NCBI GenBank assembly: GCA_029817715.1
Contig: JARUPY010000395.1
Coordinates: 434,001 to 498,000, forward strand
DNA: 64,000 bases
Direction of reading: 5' to 3'
From: Melastoma dodecandrum
Taxonomy: Eukaryota > Streptophyta > Magnoliopsida > Myrtales > Melastomataceae
Part shown: positions 1 through 12,600 of the stretch, piece by piece
Layout of the letters: every line of letters begins with the position of its first letter
Position numbering within the stretch: the first letter of the stretch is position 1
Position numbers and translations under genes: made by a program
The notes under the pieces: model-generated
Seen by the model: the letters and a program-made list of their open reading frames with translations, nothing else
What the model was told of the DNA's origin: nothing
Database searches by the model: none

Positions 1-582
1 TAAAATATTTGCTATACACTTGCCGATAAATTGGAGTGACAATTCTTTTTTCTAATTTGTTTTGACTACAGTTAGAGTGAAGTCGTGTGTCTTTGATGGA
101 TAATTATCTCATTCAAAAGGTAATGATAAAAAAGACAGTTGTAGAAGTTGTGGTGTTTTATGAATGCCATGTATTTAAACTTGAATCCCCAGTCATTGAG
201 CATGTTGTAAGAGGGATTTCTCTTGTTCTTGTATTTCTATCTTTGGTTCTCTGGTAGAATCTTGCATGCCATTAAAAGTGCATCGTCATGCCTGGAGTAG
301 TCAGGTTTTTGCTTCGTTTTACAGAACTAGGATTGCAACAAAAACGCCTAGAAGGTGATGATTATATTTCAGTTGTCGATGAATTCATGGATTCGCTGGC
401 CTAATGTGATTGTATAGGTATCTTCACACGCTTGAACTTTTTGAAAAGTAATAATTTGAGTCAGTGGTTTTTACTTGGATGAACTAATTCATATTTGCAA
501 GCAGTTTGAAGATTTCCAAAGTATTGCAGCGTTATCGCAACACCTACAGAATGTTTAATGATGATGTCAAGGCCAAACATTT

Positions 583-3384
583 CTCTGATCCCTATAAAGT
601 ATTCTGAGTACATATCTGATCCTTCGTTATTAGGAAGAGATAATATCTTCGTTCATTCTTCCGTTAGTGCATCATTTGCTGCACTGCAACAATGAAATTC
701 GTACATAAATTGACACTAGTATTTTAAGTGTGCTCGTAGAATGTTACTGATCACAATAAAAACGAAAAGAAAAGAATGGCATATTTGAAAGATCCTAAGG
801 TTTTCCTAATTAGCAAGACTACATTCATGTTTTCGTCATGCCGATAAAAGTTACATTATTCGTACAAAAATTAATTTAAACGAGTGCCAATTACAATGTT
901 TGGTCTAAGTAAATGAAATGACGCGTGGAAGCTCCTTCATGACCTGGAAAACATGCGTATAAGTTAGTCAAAAAGAGACTAAATACAACTCATATTCCTG
1001 TAACGAGCACACATCTGACTATTCCTTTGGATAGCTCTCAAACCGAGCTTTATTTCCCAATTCCGACACACCGTCATAATTAAATTAACTGGCAACTCTA
1101 CATCACATATTCAATTCGACATTTGGAAATGCTCCTGTTCAGCCCTCTTTCACACGCCCTGTGAAGTTCATACCATTCCTTTTTATTTCATCATCTTTCC
1201 GTGATCACAGACCCTTTCGGTCCGATCACATTATCGTGATTTGCGTTCCTTTCCAGGCAAATTCCCAGCCTCATTTTTTTTTCGCCCATAGGCCAGTCCA
1301 CGAAATCATCCGGGTTCGGAATCTCTTCTCCAAACATCCCTTTATTCTACCCTTTATCTGGCTCTGGCTCCGAAAGGAGCCCACAAGGTGTCCATTTAAT
1401 CCAGTTTCCTAGCCAAGTATACACCCCAATCATTCTCATGTTGCCCGCACATTTCCTCACTCCTCTTCTTTCAGGAGTGATCCTTCCTTTCTCCATACGT
1501 CAAGTGTCCTCATTCGGTCACAATTCTTTTTCATTTCAGCATGTGCACACCCACACACGTTCACTAGCATTCTTGCGTAGTGCAAGTACCACCATCATGG
1601 TGCATTTCCTTTTCCAATCACTTTACCAAGGGGACCAACCAATTCCGGCTGCCCCTTGTTCGTATTCTTTTCAGCCCACTCATTCTCACTCGCCACGCAT
1701 CACATAACAGCACCATGAAAACACAACCAATTCATCCGAGTTTCTAAGGAAAGCAAGGCTTAATTCGGCTGTTCCCTATCCAATAACGTTCAGCCCCGTT
1801 TTGGGCACTCATTCATGCCTCAACATACGCAAACATCACCGTTCATTACCATCCCTATTTCGCAACAAATCAGCCAGTCATCCTATCAATCCAAGGAACC
1901 GACCACGGTTCTCCATCCGTGAATGAGCACCCGAAACAACCGGGGATTCGAGTGGCCATTGCCTCACGTTCCAAGGAACCAACCACTCTTTCTTCCCCAA
2001 GGCTCGGACGCCCTTCCGTGTCCCTACACTCCAAGAACATGCAATACAGAAAATTACAGCAACCACCACAACCATCACGAGCATTCGTCTACATACGAAC
2101 TTCCCAAGAACATGGCCTAATTCATCGGCCCTTTCCCCGTTCTGTTTCGGCCTCGTTCCTCAAGCAAGAATGTGCATACCGTACCCGGAAAGCACAATAT
2201 ATACACGTAATAACGCAGCAACGTTCGCTCTAAATCTGTCCGAGGATCAGAAACGCGATTACCTCAAACTCCGAGGAATCCGATCACTTCTCCACCTCAA
2301 GGGGGTGGGACGGACGCCCATCCTATCATCCCGAGGACTCTGGACGTCCTCCTCTCCTTCACCACACACACATCAAGACACCAAGACAAATCGCAGCCAC
2401 AACGATACAACAAAACTACCGAGGTAGCAAGAAATACATCCATTTAAGGTAAGAAGAAGCGAAGAGGATGAGGGAGAGGTGTACATTTCTTGTTGTCTAC
2501 CACTGTCTTCTTCATCTTCCCCTTCAAGCTCTTTGGACAGCCTTACCAAGGAGGAATCCTTCGCTATCTTGCTGTCTAGCTCCTAGTCTCCTCATTTCTC
2601 TCCCTTCTTCCTCCTCCGTTTCGTTTTCTTCCTCCAAGCAACAGGGATATTAATTTCCTTCATCCGACCTCATCCTCGGGAAGTGGAGTCATCCTCTTTA
2701 TGTCTAATCAATTTAAACGCCATCGCTTCCTTTGCAAAATATAAATAGTAGAGGGCCTCACTATTCAACTGCTCTTGGGCTTCAACCATAGATTTAGGTT
2801 CTCTCCCCTTCATGATCTTCTCTTCATCTTGGGCTTGGGATCATAGGCCACACCTCCTCCTCTTCTTTAGCTCGGTGCATACCTCCTTCACGTTTCCATC
2901 TCTCTACGTTTTGGAGGCAGGTCCGGCCACAACATCCTGGAAGCATGAAACTACCATGGGTATTCTCATTCGTGATTCCTCATCGGCATTGTACTGCTAA
3001 TGAGATTCACAAATCGTATTTATACATTTTGAAACTACAAATTCACGGATCATTATAATATTCCCTGTTACCACATGCTGAAAACCCCACGGGGAATGCC
3101 TCCATTTTTCATTTAAATTTAGTTTAACTTGGATTAGAAGTAAAGAATACCAGTATTTTAGATGACTATTGTTCCATGTCACCACACATTAGTCTTTAGA
3201 ATTTTTAACTGATTTTGGTTTAAGCACGAAGAATCTATATCTTTGTAGCAACAATGATTATGAGATCATACTACTGACAGCTACCATACTCAGAAAACAT
3301 TTTTCTGTTGTGGTTAAAATATGTGAATCTGTATTTGAAGATAATTATTTTGCCAACCAATATCAATGGTAATATGTTATGACA
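583..3384. other. Oversized intron or insertion in the NAD-ME pseudogene, unknown class
   Basis: About 2.8 kb separates two NAD-ME exon blocks that are normally close neighbours. It has no recognisable protein; the several small open frames here have no domain character. The part from about 1100 to 3000 is richer in C and T and holds a TATA-like TATAAATAG near 2742, followed by pyrimidine-rich sequence. This could be a promoter-bearing insertion such as an LTR or other non-autonomous element, but I found no terminal repeats or target duplication. It is almost unchanged in the second copy (about 35516-38318), so it predates the segmental duplication. Confidence 0.4.
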
Positions 3385-3574
3385 AGGAACGGTTGGAGTT
3401 ACAATTGCTGGTTAATTAGGAGCAGTAAGAGCTCAAGGAAGGGCCATGATTGGCTTTCCGAAAATGGAAAAGGTTGTTGCCTCCTTTCAAATTGATTTCC
3501 AATGTTGTCTTCTGTAGTTAGTCGCCTTCCTAGATTTTTTTGGAAGACGTGAAGCTACTACTGCGTAATTGACC

Positions 3575-3890
3575 ATTAACTTAGTGCCGCGGTTCGTAAC
3601 GGCGACACTTGGACATTAGGTTAAATTTTTTCTAATTGTGTCAAAGATGCGGTTCCCAACCCCCTTTACTATTAATGGCAGGGTTCTCAACCGCGTCATT
3701 CACATACTTAGAAAACATTTCTCCTAGTGTGCTTGTGTCACCGTCGTGAACCACAACAATAAATTGAGCTTCAAAAACGTGTTTCCCAACTGAGCCATTG
3801 CCCTCCCAAACTTGTGTCGTGGTTGGAAACCATGTCCTCTTTATAAATTGAATGACACGGTTCCCAATCGCACCATAAGGATAGTATTTG
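3575..3890. repeat. CACTA-like subterminal repeat region
   Basis: Short motifs of the type 'gtgccgcggttc', 'gatgcggttcccaac' and 'ctcaaccgcgtca' recur in both orientations. TTTCTCCTAGTG (3717-3728) is the reverse complement of a CACTAGGAGAAA-type terminus. Dense subterminal motifs of this kind are known from CACTA (En/Spm) transposons. No transposase or second terminus was identified. It sits in an intron of the NAD-ME pseudogene and recurs near 38.5-38.83 kb in the second copy. Confidence 0.38.
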
Positions 3891-5545
3891 GGAGTTTTTC
3901 AAACTCGAATCACTTTTCATAAATTTTTTTCAAAACTAACCCTAGTTACGTACAAATCTCCTGTTTTCCCGTATCAATTATGATTTAGGCATGTCAGATT
4001 AGTATTTTTTTTGACATTTTTAAAGAGAAACTTATTTGATTGGTTGGGGCACTCTTCGTCAAGGTCTTTTGTTGATTCAAATTATATTTCCCTTCATGGG
4101 GAAATAGCTGATTACCATCTGGAACCAAATGAGGGAAGTAAAGCCTGACGTGCTACTTGGTTTGTCAGCAGTTGGTGCACTTTTCTCCATGGAGATATAG
4201 AAGTTGTTCCAACCTCTTAGTTATCTATCACTGCAATGCTGTAATTCTAGACATACAAGGCCATTATCTTGTTTTCCAACATCTGCCTTATTTTGCTCTT
4301 TATTCCTTGAAGGGGGAAAGAACTAAGGTAAGGATATTCCCAGTTATCTTGTCATGGTAATCCTGACAAAATATGTTGCTCGTGATGAAAATTGGTTTGT
4401 TGAAAAATAATCCCCCAGAGCAAGTCCTTTTAGAAGTTGCCCAAAATCCTCTTCCTTGACGACCAAGAGTAGAATATGTCATGAAAGTTCTCAGACCACT
4501 ACGTACCATACCACCTGCTAGTTGGGATGCTAATGTTGTCTATGTCAGGTGTTAGAAGCAATGAAGGGTTCTACTTCTACCAGACCAGCCATTTTTGCAA
4601 TGTCAAACCCGACGAAGAACGGTACAATAGTGATCCCCCACATATCTAACTTGTCCTCCTTGTAATCTAATCTACACCAAATTGGAGAAGTTCATTATCT
4701 ATTCTAAGAAAGATGTTCACTACAAGCAATGATAAAGAAATTGCAAAAACACTGTGTAAATGATGCTGATATGAATCACATAGAGAGTGGTGTAATTCTG
4801 GTTTTCAAGATATTACTAATTATAATAATATTCCCGGGGGTGCCGAAAATGCAGTTTGGCTGCATACATGACAGAGGAGGAGGTTCAAAGAGGGGTCATA
4901 TATCCATCAATCTCCAGGTGATACCTCAATCCCTTTCCAGGAATCATGTCTTCTGTTTTGCTCCAGGGTTGTTCGTAGTTATTGTTTCTGGTGATGCATC
5001 ATAAGGGATATCACGATGCAAGTTGCCGTAATGGTGGTGAAGGAAGCTATCTAGGAGGATCTAGCTGAAGGGTACCGCGGCGTGGATGCTTGGGACCTCC
5101 AGAAACTTAGCTCGGAAGTCAGTCGGCTTTTTTGCAGTGTATCTTCGAAATCTGAGGAGGCCAAGCCCATTACTGTCTTGTGAGTAGGAGGGGATTGTCG
5201 TGTTCCTGTCCAAAATATGTAAGAAATTTTCAAAATTTGTAAAATAATATATTACCTATTACGTGAAATATAACATTATTTTGTGAAGTGGGAGGGAGGG
5301 GGTTTATAGAGATAATAACTGTAATTTCATTTAAGAAAAAGTAATCACTCGCCCGTGATTGTGATGGGGACGAGGAAGATAGAGATGACGTTAAGATAAG
5401 ACCAAAGACGACTTTTTAGTCTTTTTTTATGAAGTCGTCGTCGAAACTTCATCGTTAGTTTCATGTTTTCCCAAACGAAACTTCAGAGTAATTTCGAACT
5501 TCTCCTCCCCTTCAATTATTTTCATCCACACGACCCCTGCCTTTT

Positions 5546-5551
5546 GGTCAA
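5546..5551 (-). promoter_or_regulatory. W-box (TTGACC) just upstream of TNL gene 1
   Basis: TTGACC on the minus strand lies 28 bp before the ATG at 5579. The W-box core TTGAC is the known site for WRKY factors in defence genes. The same site at the same spacing precedes gene 2. Its function here is inferred only. Confidence 0.35.
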
Positions 5552-5578
5552 AGTTCGATCATTTGTCGGCTGCCTTGG

Positions 5579-8500
5579 ATGGCGGGGACATCGGAAGCAG
5601 GGACTAGCCGCGGCACTGTGAACACCCCCGACGGATCAGCTTACGATGTGTTCGTTAGCTTCAGGGGACCTGACACCCGGCACAACATCACCGACTTCCT
5701 TTATGTGTCCATGAGGGAAAAGGGGATACGCGTGTTCAGGGACACGGAGGAGGTCCGTAACGGCGAAGAGATCGGGGACGAGCTCCGTCGAGCTGTCCCG
5801 GACTCTAGGATCTACGTTGTTGTCTTCTCCAAAGGCTACGCATCGAGCGCGTGGTGCCTCCGAGAACTCGCCATGATGGTGGACTGCCGCAGGGACCCAG
5901 CCTCTAGGAAAGTCATCTTGCCCATCTTCTACGATGTAAGCCCCAGCGACGTGAAGCTGCAAACCGATCGGTACCGGGACGCCCTCGAGAAGCACAAAGA
6001 AAAATACAAGGAAGAGGATGTGAAAATGTGGGAGGAAGCTCTGAAGAAGGTTGGAGGTATCCGTGGTCTGGAATACAAAGGAGATATGGGGTATATAACT
6101 CATAATCTTTAATCTTTCTCTTTCTTATATAATTATTTATGTCATTTCGGATATTTCAACAGCTGTTGTTTCCTTTGAGCTTTTCCATGTTGTTAGTCGG
6201 CAGTTTTTTGAACAACTTGATCTCCATTTGATTTTGGGCAGGATGGGCGAGTTTGTTAGTGCTGTGGTTGCGGATATTCTAAACAAGCTGAACATCAAAG
6301 ATAGGAGTTTGCCGGATCATCTCGTAGGGATGGATGATCGCGTGGAGAATGTAATGGGCATGTTGAATTTGAGTTCTCACGTTGAACGACATGTTGTGAT
6401 GGTGCACGGCATGGGGGGCCTTGTGAAGACAACGCTGGCGAATGTCATCTTCAACAGAATCTCTTCCCGATTCGATGGATGCTGCTTCCTTGCCGATGTG
6501 CGAGAATCCTTGTCGACTGGTGTGGGGGGTGTTGAAAGGTTGCAAAAGAAGCTATTGAGGGATATCTTCGGCAAATCGGATGGAGAAATTGGTGACTCTA
6601 GCGATGGAATGAATGAGATCCAAAGAAGGCTCCGCAACAGAAGGGTCCTTATCATTTTTGACGATGTCAGCGAGAGTAGTCAGCTCAAAAAGTTGGTTGG
6701 AAATTTCGATTTCTTCGGACCGGGAACGATAATTATCGTCACGACGAGGGATAAGAGCGTTTGCGAGGGCCTTATGAGACCTAGTGATACTGCTTATGAA
6801 GTGGAGGGAATGAGCGATGATCATGCTCTGCAACTCTTCAGTCGGCACGCATTTGGTGGAGAGGGACCTCCAAATGACTTTGTTGATTTATCGAAGCGGG
6901 TTATTCGTATGTCCGGAAATCTTCCCTTAGCTTTGGAGGTGATCGGAGGGCACTTATTCCGAAAGGAAAAGAATAAATGGGAACATACATTGGAAAAGCT
7001 GGAGCGAGTGCCTCACAAAGACGTCTTGAATAAGCTGCGGATCAGCTACGATGACTTAGACGAGAGTGAGAAGCAGATTTTTCTGGACATTGCTTGTTTC
7101 GACAATGATGTGATGCCAAGGAAGTATGCGAGTTACATGTGGGAAGCCTGTGGTTATTTTCCTAAAAGTGGACTGGATGTCCTCCAGAACAAATCTTTGA
7201 TAAAGGTACTGAATGCCGACGACGACGATAATTATTGGATGCATGACTTAATTAGAGAGATGGGAAGGGAGATTGTTAGTTCAGAGAGCCCAGGCAAGCG
7301 CAGCAAGCTGTGGGATCCTAAATTGGCCCTTAATGTCGTACGCCAAAAGCAGGTGAGATGATAATAATAATAATGTTTTCCTGATTTATTGGATTGGACT
7401 CGATCTCTCTCTTTTGGCTTCCTCATTTCCTTTATGTTGTTATGTTATCAGGGCACCGATCAAGTTTTAGCCATCAACCCGCGAGGTAGTTCGAGGGCAT
7501 GTCCAATATCAGGTTTCTCAATCTATCAGATGGAGCAGCATTAAGTGGGAAGTTTAGGAATTTCCGGACGAATCTATTGTGGCTATGTTGGGATGTGAAG
7601 TTTTATCTCATACCTAATCCCTCTTTCTTCAAGATGGACAGCCTCGTCATTCTCGAGATTTCGGGGAAGGGAATTACGAACGATTCAATGAAAGACATGG
7701 TATTAATTTTCATTCCCTTGTATCCATCTCTCATGAAGCAGAAAATTAACATTAACTAATCATGGGATGATACTCGTTTTTTTTTTGTTTTAATAGAGAA
7801 TGGGTAATTTGAGAGTACTTGATATCTCGATTATGGATATTACAAGACTGCCCGACCTCTCTCGTTTCCCAAAGCTGGAGATAATTGATGTCCACGAATG
7901 CGGGCGATTGAAAGAAATCCACAGTTCTATCGGTGTGTTAAGGGATCTTAAACGCCTGAATATAAGATACTGTAGGAACTTCACAAGATTACCAGAAGAG
8001 CTTGGATCTGCAAAAGCACTACAAGAGCTCAGTTTGATCCGATGTTTAGGAATTTCGGAGTTGCCAGAGTCTATTGGGGGGCTAGGGGACCTAAGAGTAC
8101 TCCGTGGGATTCAGACTAAGATAAGGAAGCTACCTTCCTCGATCGGCGATCTAAAGAGCCTTGAGGTGTTGGAAATTGACAGATCACCCATTCCTGTTAG
8201 AATTCCAATGTCAGAGGTGCCAAACCTTGCAAGATGCAATCTTTCCGGACTCGCCAGCCTCCGATCGCTGATGTTAATTGGTCTTGATGAGGAGGTAGAG
8301 GGGATAGAGAAGCTATATGGGTTGCAGAAATTAAAGTTGGATGTCGGTGATATTCTTTCTACCAATTTGGGTTCCATGTCCGGGCTGGAAGATCTCTGTC
8401 TACATTCTTGGAACATTTCATCCGCATCGCAGCTTCCTTCGTCCTTGCGTAAATTGACACTCGTGGGATGTTGGCTGTCAATGCAGAGTGGGACTTCGCT

Positions 8501-8870
8501 GGACGGACGAGATAATATTGAAAATATGAGTTATCCTGTCAGGTTGTCAGATTTAGGATCGTTGAGGAGGCTTTGCTCTTTACAACTGTGGTCATATAAA
8601 GGCATCGACTTTTCCGGGATTGAGAGGATGGAACTCTTGGAGGAATTAAGTGTCAATATATGTGGTGATTTTGAGAGTGAAATGGCAGACCTGTCAAACT
8701 TGGGAAGATTGAAGAGGGTGAAGTTTTATAGATGCAACTCTCTGAAAAGCGTGCCCTGTATGGCGGGAGACTGCCACTTGAAGATTGATAACTGTTGGGA
8801 ATTGGAGTCATTTGAAGGCCCGTATAGACAATACCACAACAAACGAAAAAGGAGGAGAACTGGAAGTTGA
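5579..8870 (+). pseudogene. TNL gene 1 (L6-like), LRR frame broken by a 25-bp deletion
   Basis: Four exons by comparison with genes 2 and 3: 5579-6090 (TIR), 6242-7352 (NBS), 7452-7699 (first LRR part) and 7797-8870 (LRR), all with GT/AG borders. The TIR domain starts DVFVSFRGPDTR and keeps SSAWCLREL, which contains the glutamate of the TIR NADase site. The NBS keeps kinase-2 (LIIFDDVS), GNLPLALEVIGG and MHDLI, but the P-loop reads GMGGLVKTT, with Val where the family has Gly before the Lys. In exon 3 the sequence passes from AINPRGS straight to the 'cgagggc' segment; 25 nt present in genes 2 and 3 are missing, so translation stops at 7542-7544. The predicted product is about 571 aa (TIR-NBS, no LRR). 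Exon 4 is still fully open, so the break is recent. It could still be expressed as a truncated TIR-NBS protein. Confidence 0.85.
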
Positions 8871-9005
8871 ATGATGTACTATGCCTCAGCTGAATGATTA
8901 ACATTTATTCAATCGTTGTGTCTTTCAGCTCAGGAATTCATTAAAGAGGCCAAAGACAAATATTATTATGAAGTGATTAAAATGATTTGACACAAGTTAA
9001 ACTTA

Positions 9006-11203
9006 TGAATATATTGAAGGGTTTTCACCCGGCGTAGCGGAAGCTCGTTTCGAAAAATACTATCCGAAACATACTCCGAATCTTTGCGATACGTATAAAT
9101 CGAATAGTAAAATGATTTAGTAACTCGTACCTTGTTGTTCGAAAACAACGAACGTTATGGATAAGACGGTCTTCGAGAGTCCCAACCGTGACTCCTCTAG
9201 AAGTATCTACGCACGCGTTCGACGGATGCCTTAAGCTCAATCTCGGGTGCTAGCCCTCTGAGCTTTTGCTAAAACTCTCGGAACACTTACGTTCTATTCA
9301 ACCGAATGCAATTCCTTCACTTTTGCTCCTCTGTGGCCGAATACTCCTCTGTGGCCGAATACTTTTGATTGTGTTTTTTCTTACTATGATTTTGTTCTTC
9401 CTTTGTTATATTTATATAGGCAAAATATACGATAATATCATAAACTATGCTCAAACTTTCTGTTTTGTCAAAATCTTTTTTGGCTATACGATATTATCAC
9501 TATCTTTAGTGTTAGTAATTTTTTTTGTCAAATCTTGAATTTTACTCTGAGGAAACCAAACACGGCCTTAATACTGTCTAACAGTTATCCTATAATAGTT
9601 GACTTTTAACCTCTCATTGCATCGTTTTGCAATCCAATTTATGCGTAGTAGTAACCTCACAATAAATCCATCATTCGTTCTTCATCGATTTTACAGATTC
9701 TTAACAGCATCAATAACTACAGTCCAACTTCGACTTCCAAATTACTTAATTTAACTATTAAAATTATATAATAAATAACACATGAAATTGTTTAATATTA
9801 TTATCCATTTTTTCACTTTTTTTAGTCAATAATTGAAATTTAAAGATTAGGACCTGTTTGGTTTTCTAATAGCCAAAAAAGATAGTGATAATATCGTATA
9901 GCCAAAAAAGATTTTGACAAAACAGAAAGTTTGAGCATAGTTTATGATATTATCGTATATTTTGCCTATTTATATTGTAAGTTTCTTTCTATTTTGTAAA
10001 TTAAAATTTAATTTGCAGCCTGCCAAGTAGCGAAGCTATGCTATAGGCTATTATTATTTCCTAAAATGGACACCGCCTTTAGGATATGATCTTACGTAGC
10101 AAAGCTAAAATCCTTTAACACAATCCACGTAGAAAGTAGAAAATAATAATATAATATTATATAATATATTATATTATATAAATCAGACAAATTTAATCAA
10201 TTTAAATCCAACACTAGGATTTATTGCTTCCGATATTTCAGAACAAATTTGTAGTCCAACAAATTCTAATTCTGAAAATTTATAATTCTAATATCCATTA
10301 GAATTAAATAATAATGTCCGTGTCTACGTGCTTTTGCGTGCGACACTTTAGGTTCTATATACGAAGGCAATGTACATCCATACATAGACTGAGGTAACCG
10401 TCTAGCGACAGTTTTCAGTCACCCAACGTAATAGAATATTGGTCATGAACCAAAACCGCTATGAACCGATTTCTGTGTAATTCAATCTCTTCATCTCACC
10501 GACATCCTGATTAATTCAGTGCATGATGTGTCATCACTGAATAAATTATTTTACTTGATTTCTGAGATATAATAGATCTTAACTTGAATGATAAACATTC
10601 CTCCACGGCCGTGTGATTAAAATCACTAATATCTCAATCAAGAGGCCAGGATGTCAACTATCTAATCCAAAAGAGCGATGAATCCTATATTGACTCAACA
10701 CTATCCTCTCTACGCTTCGCTGCACACCCAATAACTGTATTACTCACAATCCAATTAAAGATTGCTTTTAACGACATCAAAGTGAACAACTACACGTATA
10801 GAATAAATGGAGGTCTCAAGTCAGGAAATCAGTTACACTCGTTCAACAAGATAAGTGACCAATGACACTTAATATGTGGTATTCTCTATAAACGGGTCGT
10901 GTCCAGTGTACCCTAAACTTAGGCACCCCGAATATAACTTGAACATCCATCCCTTGGTCTAACTCGACCTAAGTTATACTCGGCGTTGATCTAGATATTT
11001 ATGTCCCATCTAAACATCTATCCGATCAAGGACAATTTTAGATTGACAAATAATCAATCTATGGGACTTTACCGTAAAGTTAATTACGAGCAGAAAAGTA
11101 ATCAATAAACAGTAAATACTTGCCTTTATTAACAACTATTCACATATATTACAAAGTGTCTTGGCATATACGTGCACACAATAACATATATGCCGAATGG
11201 GTC
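9006..11203 (-). mobile_element. Decayed LTR-like sequence, probably minus orientation
   Basis: Homology with the gene-2 downstream region stops at 9005 and foreign, non-coding sequence begins. Read on the minus strand, the right part (about 11080-11180) has an AATAAAGGCAAGTATT-like polyadenylation context and long AT-rich stretches typical of plant LTRs, followed by GTGCGACGCA-like unique sequence. The sequence appears to resume after the chromovirus at 16595, so the chromovirus is nested in it. I could not fix the termini or a target duplication, and no coding domain was seen. The superfamily (Copia or other) is uncertain. Confidence 0.4.
9417..9968. repeat. Long inverted repeat (MITE pair or foldback)
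   Basis: The arm 9417-9506 (starting TAGGCAAAATATACG) is, by eye, a perfect 90-bp reverse complement of 9879-9968 (ending CGTATATTTTGCCTA). Just inside the arms are GGAAACCAAACACGGCCT (9551-9568) and AGGACCTGTTTGGTTTTC (9849-9866), a pair of imperfect inverted ends of the kind that begins many plant MITEs. The simplest readings are two copies of one MITE in opposite orientation, or one foldback element with a loop of about 370 bp. Confidence 0.75.
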
Positions 11204-11581
11204 TGTCATGAGCTCTTTACCTGAAGGTTGGTGCAGCTCGTGGAGTTGCAGAAGAACTCTTTATCTGCAGAATGGCGCAGCTTGTGGAGTTGCAGAAGAA
11301 GGGAGGCGTGAAGAAGAGAAGAGGCGGGAAGAATATTAACTGAAAAACAGTTACTTGTATAGGGGGGAGTTCGGTTAGTTAGTTAGAAGGGTATAAAGGG
11401 AGTGTTGAGTTTGTTGGGGGGATTTCATGGAAGTTTTCTGTAAACACTTTTTCTCTGTTCTTGAGTTGTACTCGTACATTCGACTGAATGACATATCCGA
11501 TTGAGTTTCGACTAGCAATCAATCCATCTGCATTGTCTTGCTTACTTCGATTGTAATCTACAATCCTAGAAGGCCATTCCA
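11204..11581 (+). repeat. 5' LTR of the chromovirus
   Basis: TG...CA ends. It contains a 44-bp tandem duplication: 11213-11256 and 11257-11300 both begin CTCTTTA and end GTTGCAGAAGAA. The 3' LTR carries the same duplication, so it predates insertion. Confidence 0.93.
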
Positions 11582-11643
11582 AGTGGTATCAGTTGTCTCG
11601 ATCCTGGCAATCCTTGGTTGTCTCTACAAAAACACAATCAGCA

Positions 11644-12600
11644 ATGGAAGAGTTTCAAAAAGCGATGAAGGATTCGTGGATGGAGTTTCTGCATCAAAAT
11701 CAGCAGCAGCAAGGTGAAATCCGTGACGAAATGCGTGCTCAGAGGGAGATGATGCTCCGGATTACCAATCAATTTCAAGAGATGAGTGACAAGATTCGTG
11801 ATTTGGAAGAGAGACGAGATAAAGGGCCGCACCGCACCAATTCAGCAGGATCTCTTCTGCATTTCAACAATTCTACAGGTTTCACTTCCAATTTTGCTTG
11901 CTTTGCCAAAATCGATTTTTCAAAATTTAATGGGGAAGATGTCCAAGGTTGGTTATACAGATGTGATCAGTTTTTTGAGGTGGATGGCACATCTGATAAT
12001 CTTAAAGTCAAACTTGTTTCAATCCATTTGGAAGGCAAAGCATTGCTGTGGCATCAAGCCTTGCTTAAAATAAGGAAGCAGGGTACTTGGCCGAATTGGG
12101 CAGAATATAGAATAGCAATTCTGAGTCGATTCGGTGTGCAGCCATATGATGATCCTTTATCTGAATTGATGGATCTACGGCAGAATGTAAATGGGGGTGT
12201 GGAGGAATATCAGGACCGCTTCGATGCTTTATTGATTCGCACAGATTTATCTGAGCGGCAAGCGATCAGTTGTTATCTTAATGGATTACATTTAGAAATA
12301 CAGATCATGGTGCGAATGTTTCGGCCACAAACCTTGCAGGATGCGTACACTTTGGCTAGATTACAGGAGAACCCTTTATCTTCGCTTTCCAAGCGCAGCA
12401 AGCCTGTTTTCGATAAGCAGCTTGGCAAAGTTTTTACTCCTCAGTCACAGCAGCCGACTACCGTACTTAAAGCTCCTATCAGTGATCCACCAAAGGGCAT
12501 TGGAAGCAATTGACACCCGAATTCATTGCTGATAGAAGGGCGAAGAATTTATGTTTCTTTTGTCCAGAAAAATTCTCACCAGGTCACAAGTGCAAGGCTC
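11644..12600 (+). pseudogene. Chromovirus gag, frameshifted before the zinc knuckle
   Basis: The ATG at 11644 is the first Met in a frame open to a TGA at 12511-12513 (289 aa). The N-terminal part is Gln/Glu-rich and coiled-coil-like; the central part (KIDFSKFNGEDVQGWLYRCD to LNGLHLEIQ) is a typical retrotransposon gag domain. After the stop the protein continues in another frame at about 12513-12600 with a zinc-knuckle-like CFFCPEKFSPGHKC. A small indel near 12510 therefore separates capsid from nucleocapsid. In this lineage gag and pol are usually one frame. Confidence 0.85.

Larger units (their letters stand above)
1..5130 (+). pseudogene. NAD-dependent malic enzyme pseudogene, copy 1 (3' part)
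   Basis: Plant mitochondrial NAD-ME decarboxylates malate to pyruvate. Exon-sized blocks of this family appear in order, separated by intron-like DNA: about 325-416 (LGLQQKRLEGDD), 502-582 (QFEDFQ, then LQRYRNTYRMFNDDVK after a frame change), 3385-3482 (LGAVRAQGRAMIGFPK), 4130-4190 (KPDVLLGLSAVGALFS), 4549-4620 (GSTSTRPAIFAMSNPTKN), 4841-4925 (LAAYMTEEEVQRGVIYPS) and 5005-5125 (EDLAEGYRGVDAWDLQKLSS). The order and wording fit the NAD-ME1 (alpha subunit) type. It is dead: there is an in-frame TAA in the 3.4-kb block, a stop in the last block (EAI*EDL), several frame changes, and the NAD-binding glycine motif that should follow the 3.4-kb block is not found. The 5' exons lie left of the window. 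It ends about 450 bp upstream of TNL gene 1. Family assignment is by recognition, without alignment. Confidence 0.82.

Noticed and set aside
1161..2653. Series of small plus-strand frames (also at 36094-37600) as a protein-coding gene
   Set aside because: Frames overlap in different phases, have no domain, and differ between the two copies by frame-changing indels.
4300..4509. 69-codon minus-strand frame, identical at 39236-39445
   Set aside because: Conserved only because the segment is duplicated. It lies in an intron of the NAD-ME pseudogene and shows no domain.
5636..6103. 155-codon frame antisense to the TIR exon (also at 40523-40990)
   Set aside because: It is a mirror of the GC-rich TIR coding exon; it tracks exon conservation and has no domain.
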